A stretch of DNA of 64,000 bases from Falsarthrobacter nasiphocae (lineage in GTDB: Bacteria > Actinomycetota > Actinomycetes > Actinomycetales > Micrococcaceae), in assembly GCF_031456275.1 (NCBI RefSeq), contig NZ_JAVDUI010000001.1, forward strand, positions 1,260,965-1,324,964, written 5' to 3'. Position numbers and translations under genes: made by a program. The notes beneath the pieces are model-generated. The model saw only the letters and a program-made list of their open reading frames with translations. It was not told the DNA's origin and did no database searches. This document shows, piece by piece, positions 7,650 to 18,826 of the stretch (its first letter is position 1; every line of letters starts with the position of its first letter).

Positions 7650-10556
7650 ATGACGGCCAACGCCCCTGAGACCCATCCCTCCGACGAAACCCTCCGGGGC
7701 CAGCGCGTCGGCGACTTCTCCCTGCGCCACATCGGTGCCGACGAGAGCGCCCAGAAGGCCATGCTGGACGTCGTCGGGTACGAGTCCCTCGACGCCCTCG
7801 CGGACGCCGCGGTGCCCTCGACGATCCGCCAGGAAGAGGCCCTCGCGCTCGAGGACCCCCGCACGGAGGCCGAGGTCCTCGCCGAGCTCCGCGCGCTCGC
7901 GAAGAAGAACCAGACGGCCGTGCAGATGATCGGCCAGGGCTACTACGACACGATCACCCCGCCGGTCCTCCGCCGCAACATCCTCGAGGACCCGGCCTGG
8001 TACACCGCCTACACGCCGTACCAGCCCGAGATCTCCCAGGGCCGTCTCGAGGCCCTCCTCAACTTCCAGACGATGGTCCAGGACCTCACGGGCCTGCCGA
8101 TCGCCAACGCCTCCCTGCTCGACGAAGCCTCCGCCGTCGCCGAGGCCGCGCTCTTCATGCGCCGCGCCAACAAGAAGGTCAAGGAGGGCGCCATCCTCGT
8201 TGACTCGGAGATCCTCCCGCAGAGCCTCGCGGTGCTCCAGGGCCGCTCCGAGGCGCTCGGCTTCGACGTCGTCGTCATCGACGTCGCGAACGGCCTCGCG
8301 CAGTACGAGGGCGACGTCGTGGGCCTCGTCCTGCAGCAGCCCGGCGTCTCCGGCGTGGTCCGGGACCTCAAGGACGTCATCGCCGAGGCCAAGGGCCGCG
8401 GCGCCATGGTGACCGTGGCCGCCGACCTCCTCTCCCTGACGCTCATCGAGGCCCCGGGCCTCCAGGGCGCGGACGTCGCGGTGGGCTCGGCCCAGCGCTT
8501 CGGCGTCCCCCTCTTCTTCGGCGGCCCGCACGCCGCGTACATGGCCGTGGCCAAGGGCCTCGAGCGCTCCCTCCCGGGCCGCCTCGTGGGCGTCTCGGTC
8601 GACGACGCCGGCCTGCCCGCCTACCGCCTGGCCCTCCAGACGCGCGAGCAGCACATCCGCCGCGAGAAGGCCACGAGCAACATCTGCACGGCCCAGGCGC
8701 TCCTCGCCATCGTCGCCAGCATGTACGCCGTCTACCACGGCCCGGACGGCCTGACCCGGATCGCCGAGCGCGTCCACGGGCACGCCCGCTCCCTCGCGGC
8801 CAGCCTCGCCGGCGCCGGCCTCGAGCTGCTCCACGACGCCCCGTTCGACACGGTCACCGTCTCGGTGCCCCGCCGCGCGGCGGACGTCGTCGCCGCCGCG
8901 AAGGAGCGCGGAATCAACCTGCGCCTCGCCGGCACGGACGCCGTCGGCATCTCCGCGGATGAGACGACGACGGAGGCCGTCATCGCGGACGTCGTCGCCG
9001 CCTTCACGGAGACCCTGGGGCTCGAGGGCGAGCTCGTCTCCGCGGACGCCGCCGAGGGTTTCGAGATCCCCGAGTCCACGCGCCGCGAGTCCGAGTTCCT
9101 CACGCACCCGATCTTCCACTCGCACCGCTCCGAGACGCAGATGCTCCGCTACCTGCGCAAGCTCTCGGACCGCGACCTCGCGCTGGACCGGACGATGATC
9201 CCGCTCGGCTCCTGCACGATGAAGCTCAACGCCACCGCCGAGATGGAGGCCATCAGCTGGCCCGAGTTCGCCTCGATCCACCCGTTCGCCCCGGACGAGC
9301 AGACCGTGGGCTGGCGCGAGCTCATCTCGGGCCTCGAGGACGACCTCGCCGCCATCACGGGCTACGACCGCGTCTCCATCCAGCCGAACGCCGGCTCCCA
9401 GGGCGAGCTCGCGGGCCTCCTCGCGATCCGCGGCTACCACCTCGCCAACGGGGACTCGAACCGCGACGTCTGCCTCATCCCGGCCTCCGCCCACGGCACG
9501 AACGCCGCGTCCGCGGTGCTCGCCGGCATGCGGGTCGTCGTCGTCGCCACCGCGGAGGACGGCACGATCGACGCCGCGGACCTCACCGCGAAGATCGAGG
9601 CCAACGAGGGCCGGATCGCCGCCATCATGATCACCTACCCGTCCACGCACGGCGTCTACGACGGCGACGTCCGCGACGTGTGCGAGGCCGTTCACGCGGC
9701 CGGCGGCCAGGTGTACATCGACGGCGCCAACATGAACGCGCTCGTGGGCCTCGCCCAGCCGGGCAAGTTCGGCGGCGACGTCTCCCACCTCAACCTCCAC
9801 AAGACGTTCTGCATCCCGCACGGCGGCGGCGGCCCCGGCGTCGGCCCGGTCGCGGTCCGCAAGCACCTCGCGCCGTTCCTGCCGGGCGACGCCAACGCGT
9901 GGCACGGCGGTGCGGACGTGCCGGTCTCGGCCTCCCGCTTCGGCTCGGCCGGCGTCCTGCCGATCTCGTGGGCGTACGTCAAGCTCATGGGCGGGGCGGG
10001 CCTGACCCGCGCCACCCAGGCGGCGCTCCTCGCGGCGAACTACGTCTCCAAGCGCCTCGCGGACTACTACCCGACCCTCTACACGGGCCAGAGCGGCCTC
10101 GTGGCCCACGAGTGCATCCTCGACCTGCGCGAGCTCACCGCCAAGTCCGGAGTCACCGCGGAGGACGTGGCCAAGCGCCTCATCGACTACGGCTTCCACG
10201 CCCCGACCCTCGCGTTCCCCGTGGCGGGCACGCTCATGGTCGAGCCGACGGAGTCCGAGGACCTCGGGGAGATCGAGCGCTTCATCGAGGCGATGATCTC
10301 CATCCGCGCCGAGATCGACGCCGTGGCCCACCACGAGATCGACCTCGAGGCGTCCCCGCTGCGCCGCTCGCCCCACACGGCGGCCGCCGTCGTCGACTCC
10401 TCCTGGGACCGCGCGTACTCCCGCGAGGAGGGCGCGTTCCCCGGCACGACGAGCCGGCAGGACAAGTACTTCCCGCCCGTGGGCCGCATCGACGGCGCCG
10501 GGGGAGACCGCAACCTCGTCTGCTCCTGCCCGCCCATCGAGTCCTTCGAGAACTAG
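7650..10556 (+). CDS. gcvP: Glycine dehydrogenase (decarboxylating), P protein
   Basis: 968 aa, the length of the fused single-chain P protein. It decarboxylates glycine with pyridoxal phosphate and passes the aminomethyl group to lipoyl-GcvH. The N-terminal half starts at [20 protein letters not shown]. The C-terminal half holds the PLP site [18 protein letters not shown], with Lys718 as the Schiff-base residue. Other conserved stretches are [20 protein letters not shown] and [12 protein letters not shown]. It is the first gene of the riboswitch-controlled operon; gcvT follows after 51 bp. The ATG is preceded by CAGGAG. Confidence 0.98.
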   Translation: MTANAPETHPSDETLRGQRVGDFSLRHIGADESAQKAMLDVVGYESLDALADAAVPSTIRQEEALALEDPRTEAEVLAELRALAKKNQTAVQMIGQGYYDTITPPVLRRNILEDPAWYTAYTPYQPEISQGRLEALLNFQTMVQDLTGLPIANASLLDEASAVAEAALFMRRANKKVKEGAILVDSEILPQSLAVLQGRSEALGFDVVVIDVANGLAQYEGDVVGLVLQQPGVSGVVRDLKDVIAEAKGRGAMVTVAADLLSLTLIEAPGLQGADVAVGSAQRFGVPLFFGGPHAAYMAVAKGLERSLPGRLVGVSVDDAGLPAYRLALQTREQHIRREKATSNICTAQALLAIVASMYAVYHGPDGLTRIAERVHGHARSLAASLAGAGLELLHDAPFDTVTVSVPRRAADVVAAAKERGINLRLAGTDAVGISADETTTEAVIADVVAAFTETLGLEGELVSADAAEGFEIPESTRRESEFLTHPIFHSHRSETQMLRYLRKLSDRDLALDRTMIPLGSCTMKLNATAEMEAISWPEFASIHPFAPDEQTVGWRELISGLEDDLAAITGYDRVSIQPNAGSQGELAGLLAIRGYHLANGDSNRDVCLIPASAHGTNAASAVLAGMRVVVVATAEDGTIDAADLTAKIEANEGRIAAIMITYPSTHGVYDGDVRDVCEAVHAAGGQVYIDGANMNALVGLAQPGKFGGDVSHLNLHKTFCIPHGGGGPGVGPVAVRKHLAPFLPGDANAWHGGADVPVSASRFGSAGVLPISWAYVKLMGGAGLTRATQAALLAANYVSKRLADYYPTLYTGQSGLVAHECILDLRELTAKSGVTAEDVAKRLIDYGFHAPTLAFPVAGTLMVEPTESEDLGEIERFIEAMISIRAEIDAVAHHEIDLEASPLRRSPHTAAAVVDSSWDRAYSREEGAFPGTTSRQDKYFPPVGRIDGAGGDRNLVCSCPPIESFEN

Positions 10557-10607
10557 GCCCCTGCGCCGCCCGGGCGGCGCGCCCCACGGATACAACGGAG
10601 AACACCA

Positions 10608-11717
10608 ATGACCAAGCACACTGCGCTCCGCGCCGAGCACGAGGCACTCGGAGCGAGCTTCACCGACTTCGGCGGCTGGGACATGCCGCTCAAGTACGCC
10701 TCCGAGCTCACCGAGCACAAGGCCGTCCGCTCGGCTGCAGGCATCTTCGACATCTCGCACATGGGCGAGATCTCGGTCAAGGGAGCGGACGCCGCGGCGT
10801 TCCTCGACTACGCCCTCGCCGGCCGCATCTCGGCCGTCGCCGTGGGCAAGGCGAAGTACTCGCTCATCTGCAACGAGGACGGCGGCATCATCGACGACCT
10901 CATCACGTACCGCCTCGGGGAGGACGAGTACCTCGTCGTTCCCAACGCGGGCAACGCGGACACCGTCTGGGGCGAGTTCCAGGCCCGCGCCGAGGGCTTC
11001 GACGTCCAGCTTGAGAACCAGTCGGCTGACACGAGCCTCATCGCCGTCCAGGGTCCGCGGGCGGAGGAGATCCTCCGCTCAGTGGCCGACGACGACACGG
11101 CCGCCATGCTCGAGGCCCTCGGGTACTACGCGGCCCAGCCCGGTGTGCTCTCCGGGATCGAGGTCCTCGTGGCCCGCACCGGGTACACGGGCGAGGACGG
11201 GTTCGAGCTCTACGTCCCCAACGAGAAGGCCGCGGAGCTGTGGCGCGCCGTCCTCGCGGCGGGAGAGCCCCTCGGCCTGACACCGTGCGGCCTCGCGAGC
11301 CGCGACTCGCTGCGCCTCGAGGCCGGCATGCCGCTCTACGGCAACGAGCTCAGCCTCGACGTGACGCCGTTCGAGGCCGGACTGGGCCCCGTCGTCGCCC
11401 TCAAGACGAAGGAGCGCTTCGTGGGACGCGACGCCCTCGCGGCCCGCAAGGAGCAGGGCAAGACGAAGTCCCTCGTGGGCCTCAAGGGCGCTGGCCGCCG
11501 GGCCGCCCGCTCCGGGTACGCGGTCCTCGACGCGGACGGCAACGAGGTCGGCGTCGTCACCTCGGGGGCCCCGAGCCCCACCCTTGGCTACCCTGTAGCT
11601 ATGGCCTACGTCCCGAACGAGCTCGCCGAGGTCGGGACCGAGCTCTCCGTGGATCTCCGCGGAAAGCCTGAGTCGTTCACGGTCGTGGAACTCCCGTTCT
11701 ACCGCCGCGAGAAGTAA
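10608..11717 (+). CDS. gcvT: Aminomethyltransferase, T protein of glycine cleavage
   Basis: 369 aa. The tetrahydrofolate-dependent T protein releases ammonia and forms methylene-THF. N-terminal FTDFGGWDMPLKYASELTEH and AAGIFDISHMGEI are diagnostic, and the conserved Asp-containing LARTGYTGEDGFELYVP segment is intact. The C-terminal barrel ends with ELPFYRREK. The ATG has GGAGAACACC upstream. It is second in the gcv operon. Confidence 0.97.
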   Translation: MTKHTALRAEHEALGASFTDFGGWDMPLKYASELTEHKAVRSAAGIFDISHMGEISVKGADAAAFLDYALAGRISAVAVGKAKYSLICNEDGGIIDDLITYRLGEDEYLVVPNAGNADTVWGEFQARAEGFDVQLENQSADTSLIAVQGPRAEEILRSVADDDTAAMLEALGYYAAQPGVLSGIEVLVARTGYTGEDGFELYVPNEKAAELWRAVLAAGEPLGLTPCGLASRDSLRLEAGMPLYGNELSLDVTPFEAGLGPVVALKTKERFVGRDALAARKEQGKTKSLVGLKGAGRRAARSGYAVLDADGNEVGVVTSGAPSPTLGYPVAMAYVPNELAEVGTELSVDLRGKPESFTVVELPFYRREK

Positions 11718-11781
11718 AAACGCCATCAACCCCGCCTGCCGCGCACGTGACGCGGACGAGGCACAACCGAAAGGTTCACCC

Positions 11782-12159
11782 ATGAGCAAGGTTCAGACCG
11801 GATTGCGCTACTCGGCCGAGCACGAGTGGATCGACGACTCCTCCCCGGCCAAGGTCGGCATCTCCCAGGTGGCAGCCGACGCCCTCGGCGACGTTGTCTA
11901 CGTTGACCTCCCCGAGGCGGGCTCCGTCGTCACCGCAGGCCAGACCTGCGGCGAGGTCGAGTCCACGAAGTCCGTCTCCGACCTCTACTCGCCTGTGACG
12001 GGCGAGGTCGTCGAGGTCAACCAGGAGGCCATCGACAACCCGGCGATCCTCAACGAGGACCCGTACGGCGCGGGCTGGCTCTTCACGGTCAAGGTGGACG
12101 CCGAGGGCGAGCTCATGACCGCCGAGGAGTACGCGTCCAAGAACGGCGGCGAGCTCTAA
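11782..12159 (+). CDS. gcvH: Glycine cleavage H protein
   Basis: 125 aa lipoyl-carrier protein. YSAEHEWID at the N-terminus and the lipoylation motif GEVESTKSVSDLYSPVTGEV are present, with Lys63 as the modified residue. It shuttles the aminomethyl arm between P, T and L proteins. The ribosome site CGAAAGG precedes the ATG. Its stop is separated from the glyA start by three bases, so translation is probably coupled. Confidence 0.98.
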   Translation: MSKVQTGLRYSAEHEWIDDSSPAKVGISQVAADALGDVVYVDLPEAGSVVTAGQTCGEVESTKSVSDLYSPVTGEVVEVNQEAIDNPAILNEDPYGAGWLFTVKVDAEGELMTAEEYASKNGGEL

Positions 12160-12162
12160 GCC

Positions 12163-13443
12163 ATGACGGACTTCCTCAACGCCGCCCTGCGCGACGTCGA
12201 TCCGGAGGTCGCCGAGCAGATTGACAACGAGCTCCGCCGTCAGCAGGACGGGCTCGAGATGATCGCCTCGGAGAACTTCGCCGCCGTTGCAGCGATGCAG
12301 GCACAGGGCTCTGTCCTGACGAACAAGTACGCCGAGGGCTACCCGGGGCGCCGCTACTACGGTGGCTGCGACTACGTGGATGTCATCGAGCAGCTCGCCA
12401 TCGACCGCCTCAAGGCCCTCTTCGGGGCCGGCTTCGCCAACGTCCAGCCCCACTCGGGCGCCCAGGCGAACGCGGCGGTCTTCCACGCGCTCGTCATGCC
12501 CGGTGACACCGTCATGGGCCTGTCCCTCGCGCACGGCGGCCACCTCACGCACGGCATGAAGCTCAACTTCTCCGGCAAGTACTACGACATCGTCCCGTAC
12601 GAGCTGGACGCCGAGGGCCGCGTGGACATGGCCGAGGTCGAGCGCCTCGCCAAGGAGCACAAGCCCAAGATGATCGTGGCCGGCTGGTCCGCGTACGTGC
12701 GCCAGCTGGACTTCGCCGAGTTCCGCCGCATCGCGGACGAGGTCGGCGCCTACCTCTGGGTGGACATGGCTCACTTCGCGGGCCTCGTCGCGGCCGGGCT
12801 GCACCCCAGCCCCGTCCCGCACGCCCACGTCACGACGTCCACGACCCACAAGACCCTGGGCGGTCCTCGAGGCGGCGTCATCCTCTCCAACGAGGCTGAC
12901 ATCGCCAAGAAGATCAACTCCGCGGTCTTCCCGGGCCAGCAGGGCGGCCCGCTTGAGCACGTCATCGCAGCGAAGGCCGTGGCCTTCAAGATCGCCGCGA
13001 CCGACGAGTTCAAGGACCGCCAGAAGCGCACCCTCGAGGGCGCGCGCATCCTCGCCGAGCGTCTCATGCAGGACGACGTCAAGGGTGCGGGCGTCAAGCT
13101 CGTCTCGGGCGGCACGGATGTGCACCTGGTCCTTGTCGACCTCGTGGACGCCGAGCTGGACGGCAAGCAGGCCGAGGACCTCCTCAAGCGGATCCACATC
13201 ACCGTGAACCGCAACTCGGTGCCGAACGACCCGCGGCCGCCCATGGTGACCTCGGGCCTCCGGATCGGCACGCCGGCGCTGGCCACCCGCGGGTTCCAGG
13301 CGGAGGACTTCGAGGAGGTCGCGGACGTCATCGCGCAGCTCCTCGTCGGCGGCGAGGGCGCGGACATCGACGCCCTCGCGGGCCGGGTCTCCGCCCTCGC
13401 GGCGAAGCACCCGCTCTACCAGGACCTCGCGCCCCTCGCGTAG
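12163..13443 (+). CDS. glyA: Serine hydroxymethyltransferase
   Basis: 426 aa PLP enzyme that interconverts glycine plus methylene-THF with serine. It has the family landmarks [33 protein letters not shown] and the PLP site [15 protein letters not shown] with Lys230. Placed after gcvPTH, it uses the methylene-THF made by T protein to build serine from a second glycine, which sdaA can then deaminate. It starts 3 bases after the gcvH stop. Confidence 0.98.
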   Translation: MTDFLNAALRDVDPEVAEQIDNELRRQQDGLEMIASENFAAVAAMQAQGSVLTNKYAEGYPGRRYYGGCDYVDVIEQLAIDRLKALFGAGFANVQPHSGAQANAAVFHALVMPGDTVMGLSLAHGGHLTHGMKLNFSGKYYDIVPYELDAEGRVDMAEVERLAKEHKPKMIVAGWSAYVRQLDFAEFRRIADEVGAYLWVDMAHFAGLVAAGLHPSPVPHAHVTTSTTHKTLGGPRGGVILSNEADIAKKINSAVFPGQQGGPLEHVIAAKAVAFKIAATDEFKDRQKRTLEGARILAERLMQDDVKGAGVKLVSGGTDVHLVLVDLVDAELDGKQAEDLLKRIHITVNRNSVPNDPRPPMVTSGLRIGTPALATRGFQAEDFEEVADVIAQLLVGGEGADIDALAGRVSALAAKHPLYQDLAPLA

Positions 13444-13457
13444 TCCTCACCCCCGGC

Positions 13458-13506
13458 GGCCCCGTCGTCGTCCTCTCCTGACCATCAGGGAGACGACGGC
13501 GGGGCC
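13458..13506. terminator. Long GC-rich hairpin between glyA and sdaA
   Basis: GGCCCCGTCGTCG pairs with CGACGGCGGGGCC across an inner CTCTCCTGA/TCAGGGAG stem, with one wobble. No T-tract follows, so it may be a weak terminator or attenuator that lowers sdaA expression, or a processing site. Confidence 0.5.
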
Positions 13507-13551
13507 GCGGCGGGAACCCCCGCATTTCTCTATCCCAAGGAGAGCACCACC

Positions 13552-14949
<1,398 letters not shown>

Positions 14950-14990
14950 CCGGGCTCTGACTTCGGCGTCGCGGGATGGCGGCGGCCCTC

Positions 14991-15024
14991 AGCGCGGGCA
15001 GGCTTCGGCCTGCCCGCGCTTTTC
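14991..15024 (+). terminator. Rho-independent terminator after sdaA
   Basis: AGCGCGGGCAGGC-TTCG-GCCTGCCCGCGCT followed by TTTTC: a perfect 13-bp stem with a stable TTCG tetraloop and a short T-run. It ends the gcv-glyA-sdaA transcript. Confidence 0.92.
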
Positions 15025-15232
15025 TGCGTGTGGGGCCTGCCTCCGTGCCGCCGCTCGGCCGGCTTCCTGTGATGAGGCTGTGACTGGCCTGCAAGAAGAG
15101 CTTCCCAAGGGGGCCGAAATGTGTTTAAGTGTGTAACACAGCTCACGTTCCGGGCATGCGAGACCGTCTGGAATGTCAGCTCAGATTCACTCACCGTGCG
15201 GCCTTTCACGCACAAGATGTTAGGAATCCAGC

Positions 15233-16036
15233 ATGAAGAAGCAGGCCCTCGCCGGAGCTCTCATCGGCGCCACTCTCATGGCCATCAGCTCTGCGGCCAC
15301 CGCCGCGCCCACGATCGACGAGGGCAAGCCCTCGTGGAACGAGTTCAAGGCAAGTACGTACAAGGACTTCGACGGTCAGTACATCGTCAACGGCGATATC
15401 CCAGTCTCCTCCACCTCCGAGCTCAAGGCGTTCTACGCGACCCTCCCGAGCGGCACGCCCGGCACCGGCGACCTCATCGCCAACACGGACGCCTATGGGA
15501 CCAAGACGCTCTGGACCGCCACACAGGCGCGAAACCTCACCTACTGCGTCTCCGACAAGTTCGGCACCCGAAAGAGCACGGTGATCAACGCGATGCAGGG
15601 CGGCGCCGCCCTCTGGCAGAACGCGAGCTCCGGCATTCGGTTCGTCTACAAGTCGACCGAGGACCGCAACTGCACCACGCGCAACAACAACGTGGTCTTC
15701 TCGGTCGAGCCGGTGACGACGACCCAGTACATCGCCCGCGCCTTCTTCCCGAACACGCCGAAGTCCGGCCGCAACGTCCTCGTCTCGCAGACGCTGACGA
15801 CCTCCGGCTGGTCGCCCGCGAACATCATCGGCCACGAGCTGGGCCACGTCCTCGGCTTCCGCCACGAGCACACGCGGCCCGAGGCCGGCACGTGCTTCGA
15901 GGACAACAACTGGGCCCCTCTGACGCCGTACGACTCGGCCTCGATCATGCACTACCCGCAGTGCAACGGCTCCTCGCAGTCCTTGAGCTTCACCTCCGTG
16001 GACCGCACGGGCGTCCAGAAGGCCTACGGCTACTGA
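15233..16036 (+). CDS. Secreted astacin-like (metzincin) zinc metalloprotease
   Basis: 267 aa. A Sec signal peptide MKKQALAGALIGATLMAISS ends around ATAAP. The zinc-binding motif IGHELGHVLGFRHEHTRPEA (HExxHxxGxxH) and the downstream SIMHYPQC Met-turn match astacin/metzincin proteases. Four Cys residues in the mature region could form disulfides. It acts outside the cell; the substrate is unknown. The ATG has TAGGAA upstream. The gene stands alone between two strong terminators. Confidence 0.88.
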   Translation: MKKQALAGALIGATLMAISSAATAAPTIDEGKPSWNEFKASTYKDFDGQYIVNGDIPVSSTSELKAFYATLPSGTPGTGDLIANTDAYGTKTLWTATQARNLTYCVSDKFGTRKSTVINAMQGGAALWQNASSGIRFVYKSTEDRNCTTRNNNVVFSVEPVTTTQYIARAFFPNTPKSGRNVLVSQTLTTSGWSPANIIGHELGHVLGFRHEHTRPEAGTCFEDNNWAPLTPYDSASIMHYPQCNGSSQSLSFTSVDRTGVQKAYGY

Positions 16037-16066
16037 GCCGCGCCTCCCTGTCTGACTGACACAGCC

Positions 16067-16097
16067 AACCCCCAGTGGCCTCCCGCCGCTGGGGGTT
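16067..16097 (+). terminator. Rho-independent terminator after the metalloprotease
   Basis: AACCCCCAG-TGGC with a CTCCC loop and GCCG-CTGGGGGTT followed by TTCC. The stem is about 13 bp with one mismatch. Confidence 0.85.
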
Positions 16098-16191
16098 TCC
16101 TGTGTCGTAACCATTCCCCTCGCGCGGGTGATGCCGATACGCTGAGCCTTGTCGACACCTGTCCGCATGCCGAGACTCGCCGAGGAGATCC

Positions 16192-17487
16192 GTGACCTTC
16201 TTCCACGAACTGACCCTCCGGGAGCCAGCTCGCCGTCGCGGATGGGACGCGCCGCTGGGCCTCCGGGTGGCCCTGTCCGGGTTCACGATCTACCTCTTGC
16301 TCATCGGTGCCAACCTCGCCACGCCCCTCTACCCGTACCTCCGGGAGCAGATGGGCCTGAGCTCAACGGCCACGACGGTCACGTTCGCCACATACGTCAT
16401 CAGCCTCATCGTGGGTCTCCTCTGCGCGAGCCATTGGTCCGAGTACATGGGGCGCCGCGCCGTCCTCGTCGCGGCCGTTGCAGCGGGCATCGTGGGCGCG
16501 GTGATCTTCGGGACGGCGACGGGCCTGGAGGGGCTTGTCGGCGGCCGTCTCTTCCAGGGGATCGGTGTCGCGCTCGCCACGGGTGCGTCGGCGGCGGCGG
16601 TCCGTGATCTTCTTTCTGACTCGCCCGACGCCGCAACCCGCATCACTCTCCTCAGCTCTGCCGGGGGAGTGGCCTCGGGCCCACTCCTGGGCGGGTGGTT
16701 GTCCACGCTCGGAGACCCGGTCCTCTTGCCGTTCGGGCTGCACCTCGTCTCGCTCGGGCTCGTCCTCGTCCCCCTGCTCCTCCTCAATGCCCGCCCCGCG
16801 CCGCAGCGGCCCGGCGAGGGGCCCCGGGCCCGCGTCCTCATGCCGCTGAGGCCCACCCCGCCCGGCGAGGCCCGGCGCATCTTCTACCTGACGAGCTTCA
16901 CGGGCTTCCTCAGCTTCTGCATGTTCGGGTTCTACCTCTCGCTGGCCCCCGGCTACTTCGCGGGCGTGCTCGGGTCCTCCCGCATCATGACGGGCGTCCT
17001 CGCCGCGACGGTCCTCGGCTCGTCCGCCGTCGCGCAGCTCGTCACGCTGCGGCCCAAGCACCGCGGAGCGGGCGGGCTGCTTCTCGTGGCCGCAGGCCTC
17101 GCCGTCGTGCTCCTGTGGGGGAGGCAGAGCGCCGCGCTCCTCCTCACGGGATCCGTTCTGCTGGGGCTGGGGCAGGGTGTGGCGTTCCGGACGCTCTTCA
17201 CGTACATGTCCGCGTCCGTGCCGCGGAGCCGGCATGCCACGACGATCAGCCTCATGTACGTCATCACGTACATGGGCTCCGCGGTGCCGATCATTGCGCT
17301 GGGTGCGGCGATTGACGCGTGGGGGAGCGCGGCCGCGGTGCCGCCGTTCATCGCGGGCATGTGCGTGGCGGCGCTGCTGCTTGCGGCGTGGACCCGGTTT
17401 GAGCCGGAGCCGCCGCGGTACGTGGAGGTCTCGGTCCTGGAATCGGACGTGGACCGGTCAATGGGGGACGAGCCGCCTCACGTGTGA
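16192..17487 (+). CDS. MFS transporter
   Basis: 431 aa with about twelve hydrophobic segments. The loop between TM2 and TM3 (SHWSEYMGRRAVLVAAVAAG) is a variant of the MFS A-motif. A gap of charged residues near position 200 (PQRPGEGPRARVLM) marks the central cytoplasmic loop. It is probably a drug or metabolite efflux pump; the substrate is unknown. The GTG start has CGAGGAGATCC just upstream. It was probably paired with the MerR regulator whose remnant lies 62 bp downstream, but this is inference. Confidence 0.85.
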   Translation: MTFFHELTLREPARRRGWDAPLGLRVALSGFTIYLLLIGANLATPLYPYLREQMGLSSTATTVTFATYVISLIVGLLCASHWSEYMGRRAVLVAAVAAGIVGAVIFGTATGLEGLVGGRLFQGIGVALATGASAAAVRDLLSDSPDAATRITLLSSAGGVASGPLLGGWLSTLGDPVLLPFGLHLVSLGLVLVPLLLLNARPAPQRPGEGPRARVLMPLRPTPPGEARRIFYLTSFTGFLSFCMFGFYLSLAPGYFAGVLGSSRIMTGVLAATVLGSSAVAQLVTLRPKHRGAGGLLLVAAGLAVVLLWGRQSAALLLTGSVLLGLGQGVAFRTLFTYMSASVPRSRHATTISLMYVITYMGSAVPIIALGAAIDAWGSAAAVPPFIAGMCVAALLLAAWTRFEPEPPRYVEVSVLESDVDRSMGDEPPHV

Positions 17488-17516
17488 GACCCGGGCTGAA
17501 AGGGCGGTCCCTTGCG

Positions 17517-17532
17517 TTGGAGTGCACTCCAA
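17517..17532. promoter_or_regulatory. MerR-family operator palindrome
   Basis: TTGGAGTGCACTCCAA, a perfect 16-bp dyad of the kind bound by MerR-type activators, 17 bp upstream of the truncated merR start. It is intact although the regulator is not. Confidence 0.6.
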
Positions 17533-17549
17533 CTCCTAGCATCGGGGAC

Positions 17550-17708
17550 ATGAGAAACCCCATCAGCATCGCCGCCATGGCAGAGCTCTCCGGCCTCACG
17601 CCGGACACCCTGCGGTGGTCGAGGTGGCTGGTCCTTGGCGGCCGGGCGCAGCGTTCGGGAAGTCCGGGCCCCGGACCGAAACCCCGGGGTGCTTCAGGAC
17701 AGCCGTGA
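17550..17708 (+). pseudogene. Truncated MerR-family regulator
   Basis: The first 24 codons read MRNPISIAAMAELSGLTPDT then LRW, the helix-turn-helix start of MerR proteins, which normally continues with Y-E-R-x-G-L. At about 17622 the sequence changes to an unrelated GC-rich reading that stops at 17708. The wing, dimerization helix and sensor domain are gone. A deletion is the likely cause. The rest of the 17488-17912 interval holds a hairpin at 17779-17811 and no other gene I can support. Confidence 0.65.
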
Positions 17709-17778
17709 CGCACCCGAGAAAAACACACTTTTGGCCGCTAACCCAGGGACCGCGGCCGATTTGAAGGAACAGACAGCA

Positions 17779-17811
17779 GGACCCGCCATTCCACGAGTGT
17801 GGGGCGGGTCC
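17779..17811. terminator. Hairpin, possible terminator
   Basis: GGACCCGCC and GGCGGGTCC form a perfect 9-bp stem around a 15-base loop that itself contains CCAC/GTGG. There is no T-tract. It lies between the MerR remnant and the convergent YciI-like gene. Confidence 0.4.
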
Positions 17812-17912
17812 GCGTAGCCCAGTCTACTCCCTTTGCAAGGGCTGTTGCATGAGGGGGTCAGCACTGAGATGGAGCTTCGACTCTCCTTGTTGCACAAGCA
17901 GCAGGCGGCTGG

Positions 17913-18212
17913 TTAGCCCTCTGCGCGGAGTCCTCTCAGCTCGTCAGACGTCATCGTCGGGACGAATTCCGTGACCGCGTACTCTGCGACTCCGTGCACC
18001 GAGAAGGGGTCTAGCGCAAGACGCTCGAGGATTACCTCGCGGGAACCCCGCGCGAGGATGACCCCTCCCGTGCGAGGCACTTTTCGTCCTGAGGCGACGA
18101 AGAGCCCGTCCTCGTATCCTCCCCGGAGGAACTCGCGGTGAGCCTCCATGTGACGGTCAGCCGCTTCGGGGCCCTGGACGTAGGTCAGTTCGACGACACA
18201 GAGATTGGTCAT
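17913..18212 (-). CDS. YciI-like family protein
   Basis: 99 aa. It shows the YciI ferredoxin-like pattern: N-terminal strand LCVVELTYVQ, DRHMEAHREFLRGGYEDGLF (conserved H), SGRKVPRTGGVILA, then the DPFSVHGVAEYAVTEFVPT tail. These small proteins are thought to be enzymes or dimeric binding proteins; no specific substrate is known here. The ATG is 8 bp past the stop of the frameshifted membrane gene on the same strand, so the two form an operon. Confidence 0.75.
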   Translation of the reverse strand: MTNLCVVELTYVQGPEAADRHMEAHREFLRGGYEDGLFVASGRKVPRTGGVILARGSREVILERLALDPFSVHGVAEYAVTEFVPTMTSDELRGLRAEG

Positions 18213-18219
18213 GGCCTCA

Positions 18220-18716
18220 TTATGCCGATGATGGGGTGTCCGCTGCGGGGCTGCCCTCGCTCGGCCAGCGGCGTTCGAGGCGGTCCAGGCCCGCCGAGAA
18301 GGCCACCGTCACCACCGCCAAGACCGCCGCGAGGGCGACAGCCCTCGGGAGGTCCCCCCACGAGCATGCGGGCGGCCAGGATCATCAGCAGGAACTCGGC
18401 GGCGCGGGCCAGGGCGGTGGCCACCCCCAGCGGGGCGTGAAGCCCGGCCGCGGCCACACGCACGTTCCGTTCGAGCCACTCAGCCAGGAGGAGGGTGGAC
18501 GAGGCGAGGAGGGCAGTCCGCACCGGGTGCTGCTCCAAGGGGGGCGGGCGGGCCGTCCCAGACGTTGACCATGACCCATGCGAGCCCCAGGCACAGGAGG
18601 GCTTGGGGCACCGCCACGAACGCAATGGTCACAAGGAGCCTGGACAGCATCCCGGGCTCGGCAGTCGACGGGGCCTTGGAGGGTGAGTGCATGATGACCT
18701 CGCACGCAGAAGACAT
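18220..18716 (-). pseudogene. Four-TM membrane protein broken by two homopolymer frameshifts
   Basis: Three reading-frame pieces join into one sensible protein if one base is removed from each of two 6-base homopolymers: the G6 run at 18539-18544 and the C6 run at 18354-18359 (plus-strand coordinates). The corrected product has about 155 aa with four hydrophobic helices (LLVTIAFVAVPQALLCLGLA, TALLASSTLLLAEWL, AEFLLMILAARMLV, AVALAAVLAVVTVAFSAGL) and a polar tail ending TPSSA. I do not recognise the family. The cause may be real decay, phase variation or sequencing error in G/C runs. Start is ATG 18716 or the better 18692. Confidence 0.7.
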
Positions 18717-18826
18717 CTCCTCGTGACGGGCGCCACGATGGGATGTTTATATCACGCGCGCAGGAAGAAGTGGCTTCCGGGCCTGTCTGGGCCCGCTCCA
18801 GTCCCGGGGCAGACCGCCCGCGATCT

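Noticed and set aside
7284..10760. 1,158-aa open frame antisense to gcvP
   Set aside because: Low-complexity Arg/Asp/Gly/Ala-rich translation with no motif; it is an effect of GC-rich codon usage opposite gcvP.
11776..13410. 544-aa open frame antisense to gcvH and glyA
   Set aside because: Shadow of two certain genes; no domain.
17810..17880. tRNA-like CTCCCTTTGCAAGGG anticodon-type stem
   Set aside because: No D-arm, no TTCGAATC T-arm and no acceptor stem; not a tRNA or a clear remnant.
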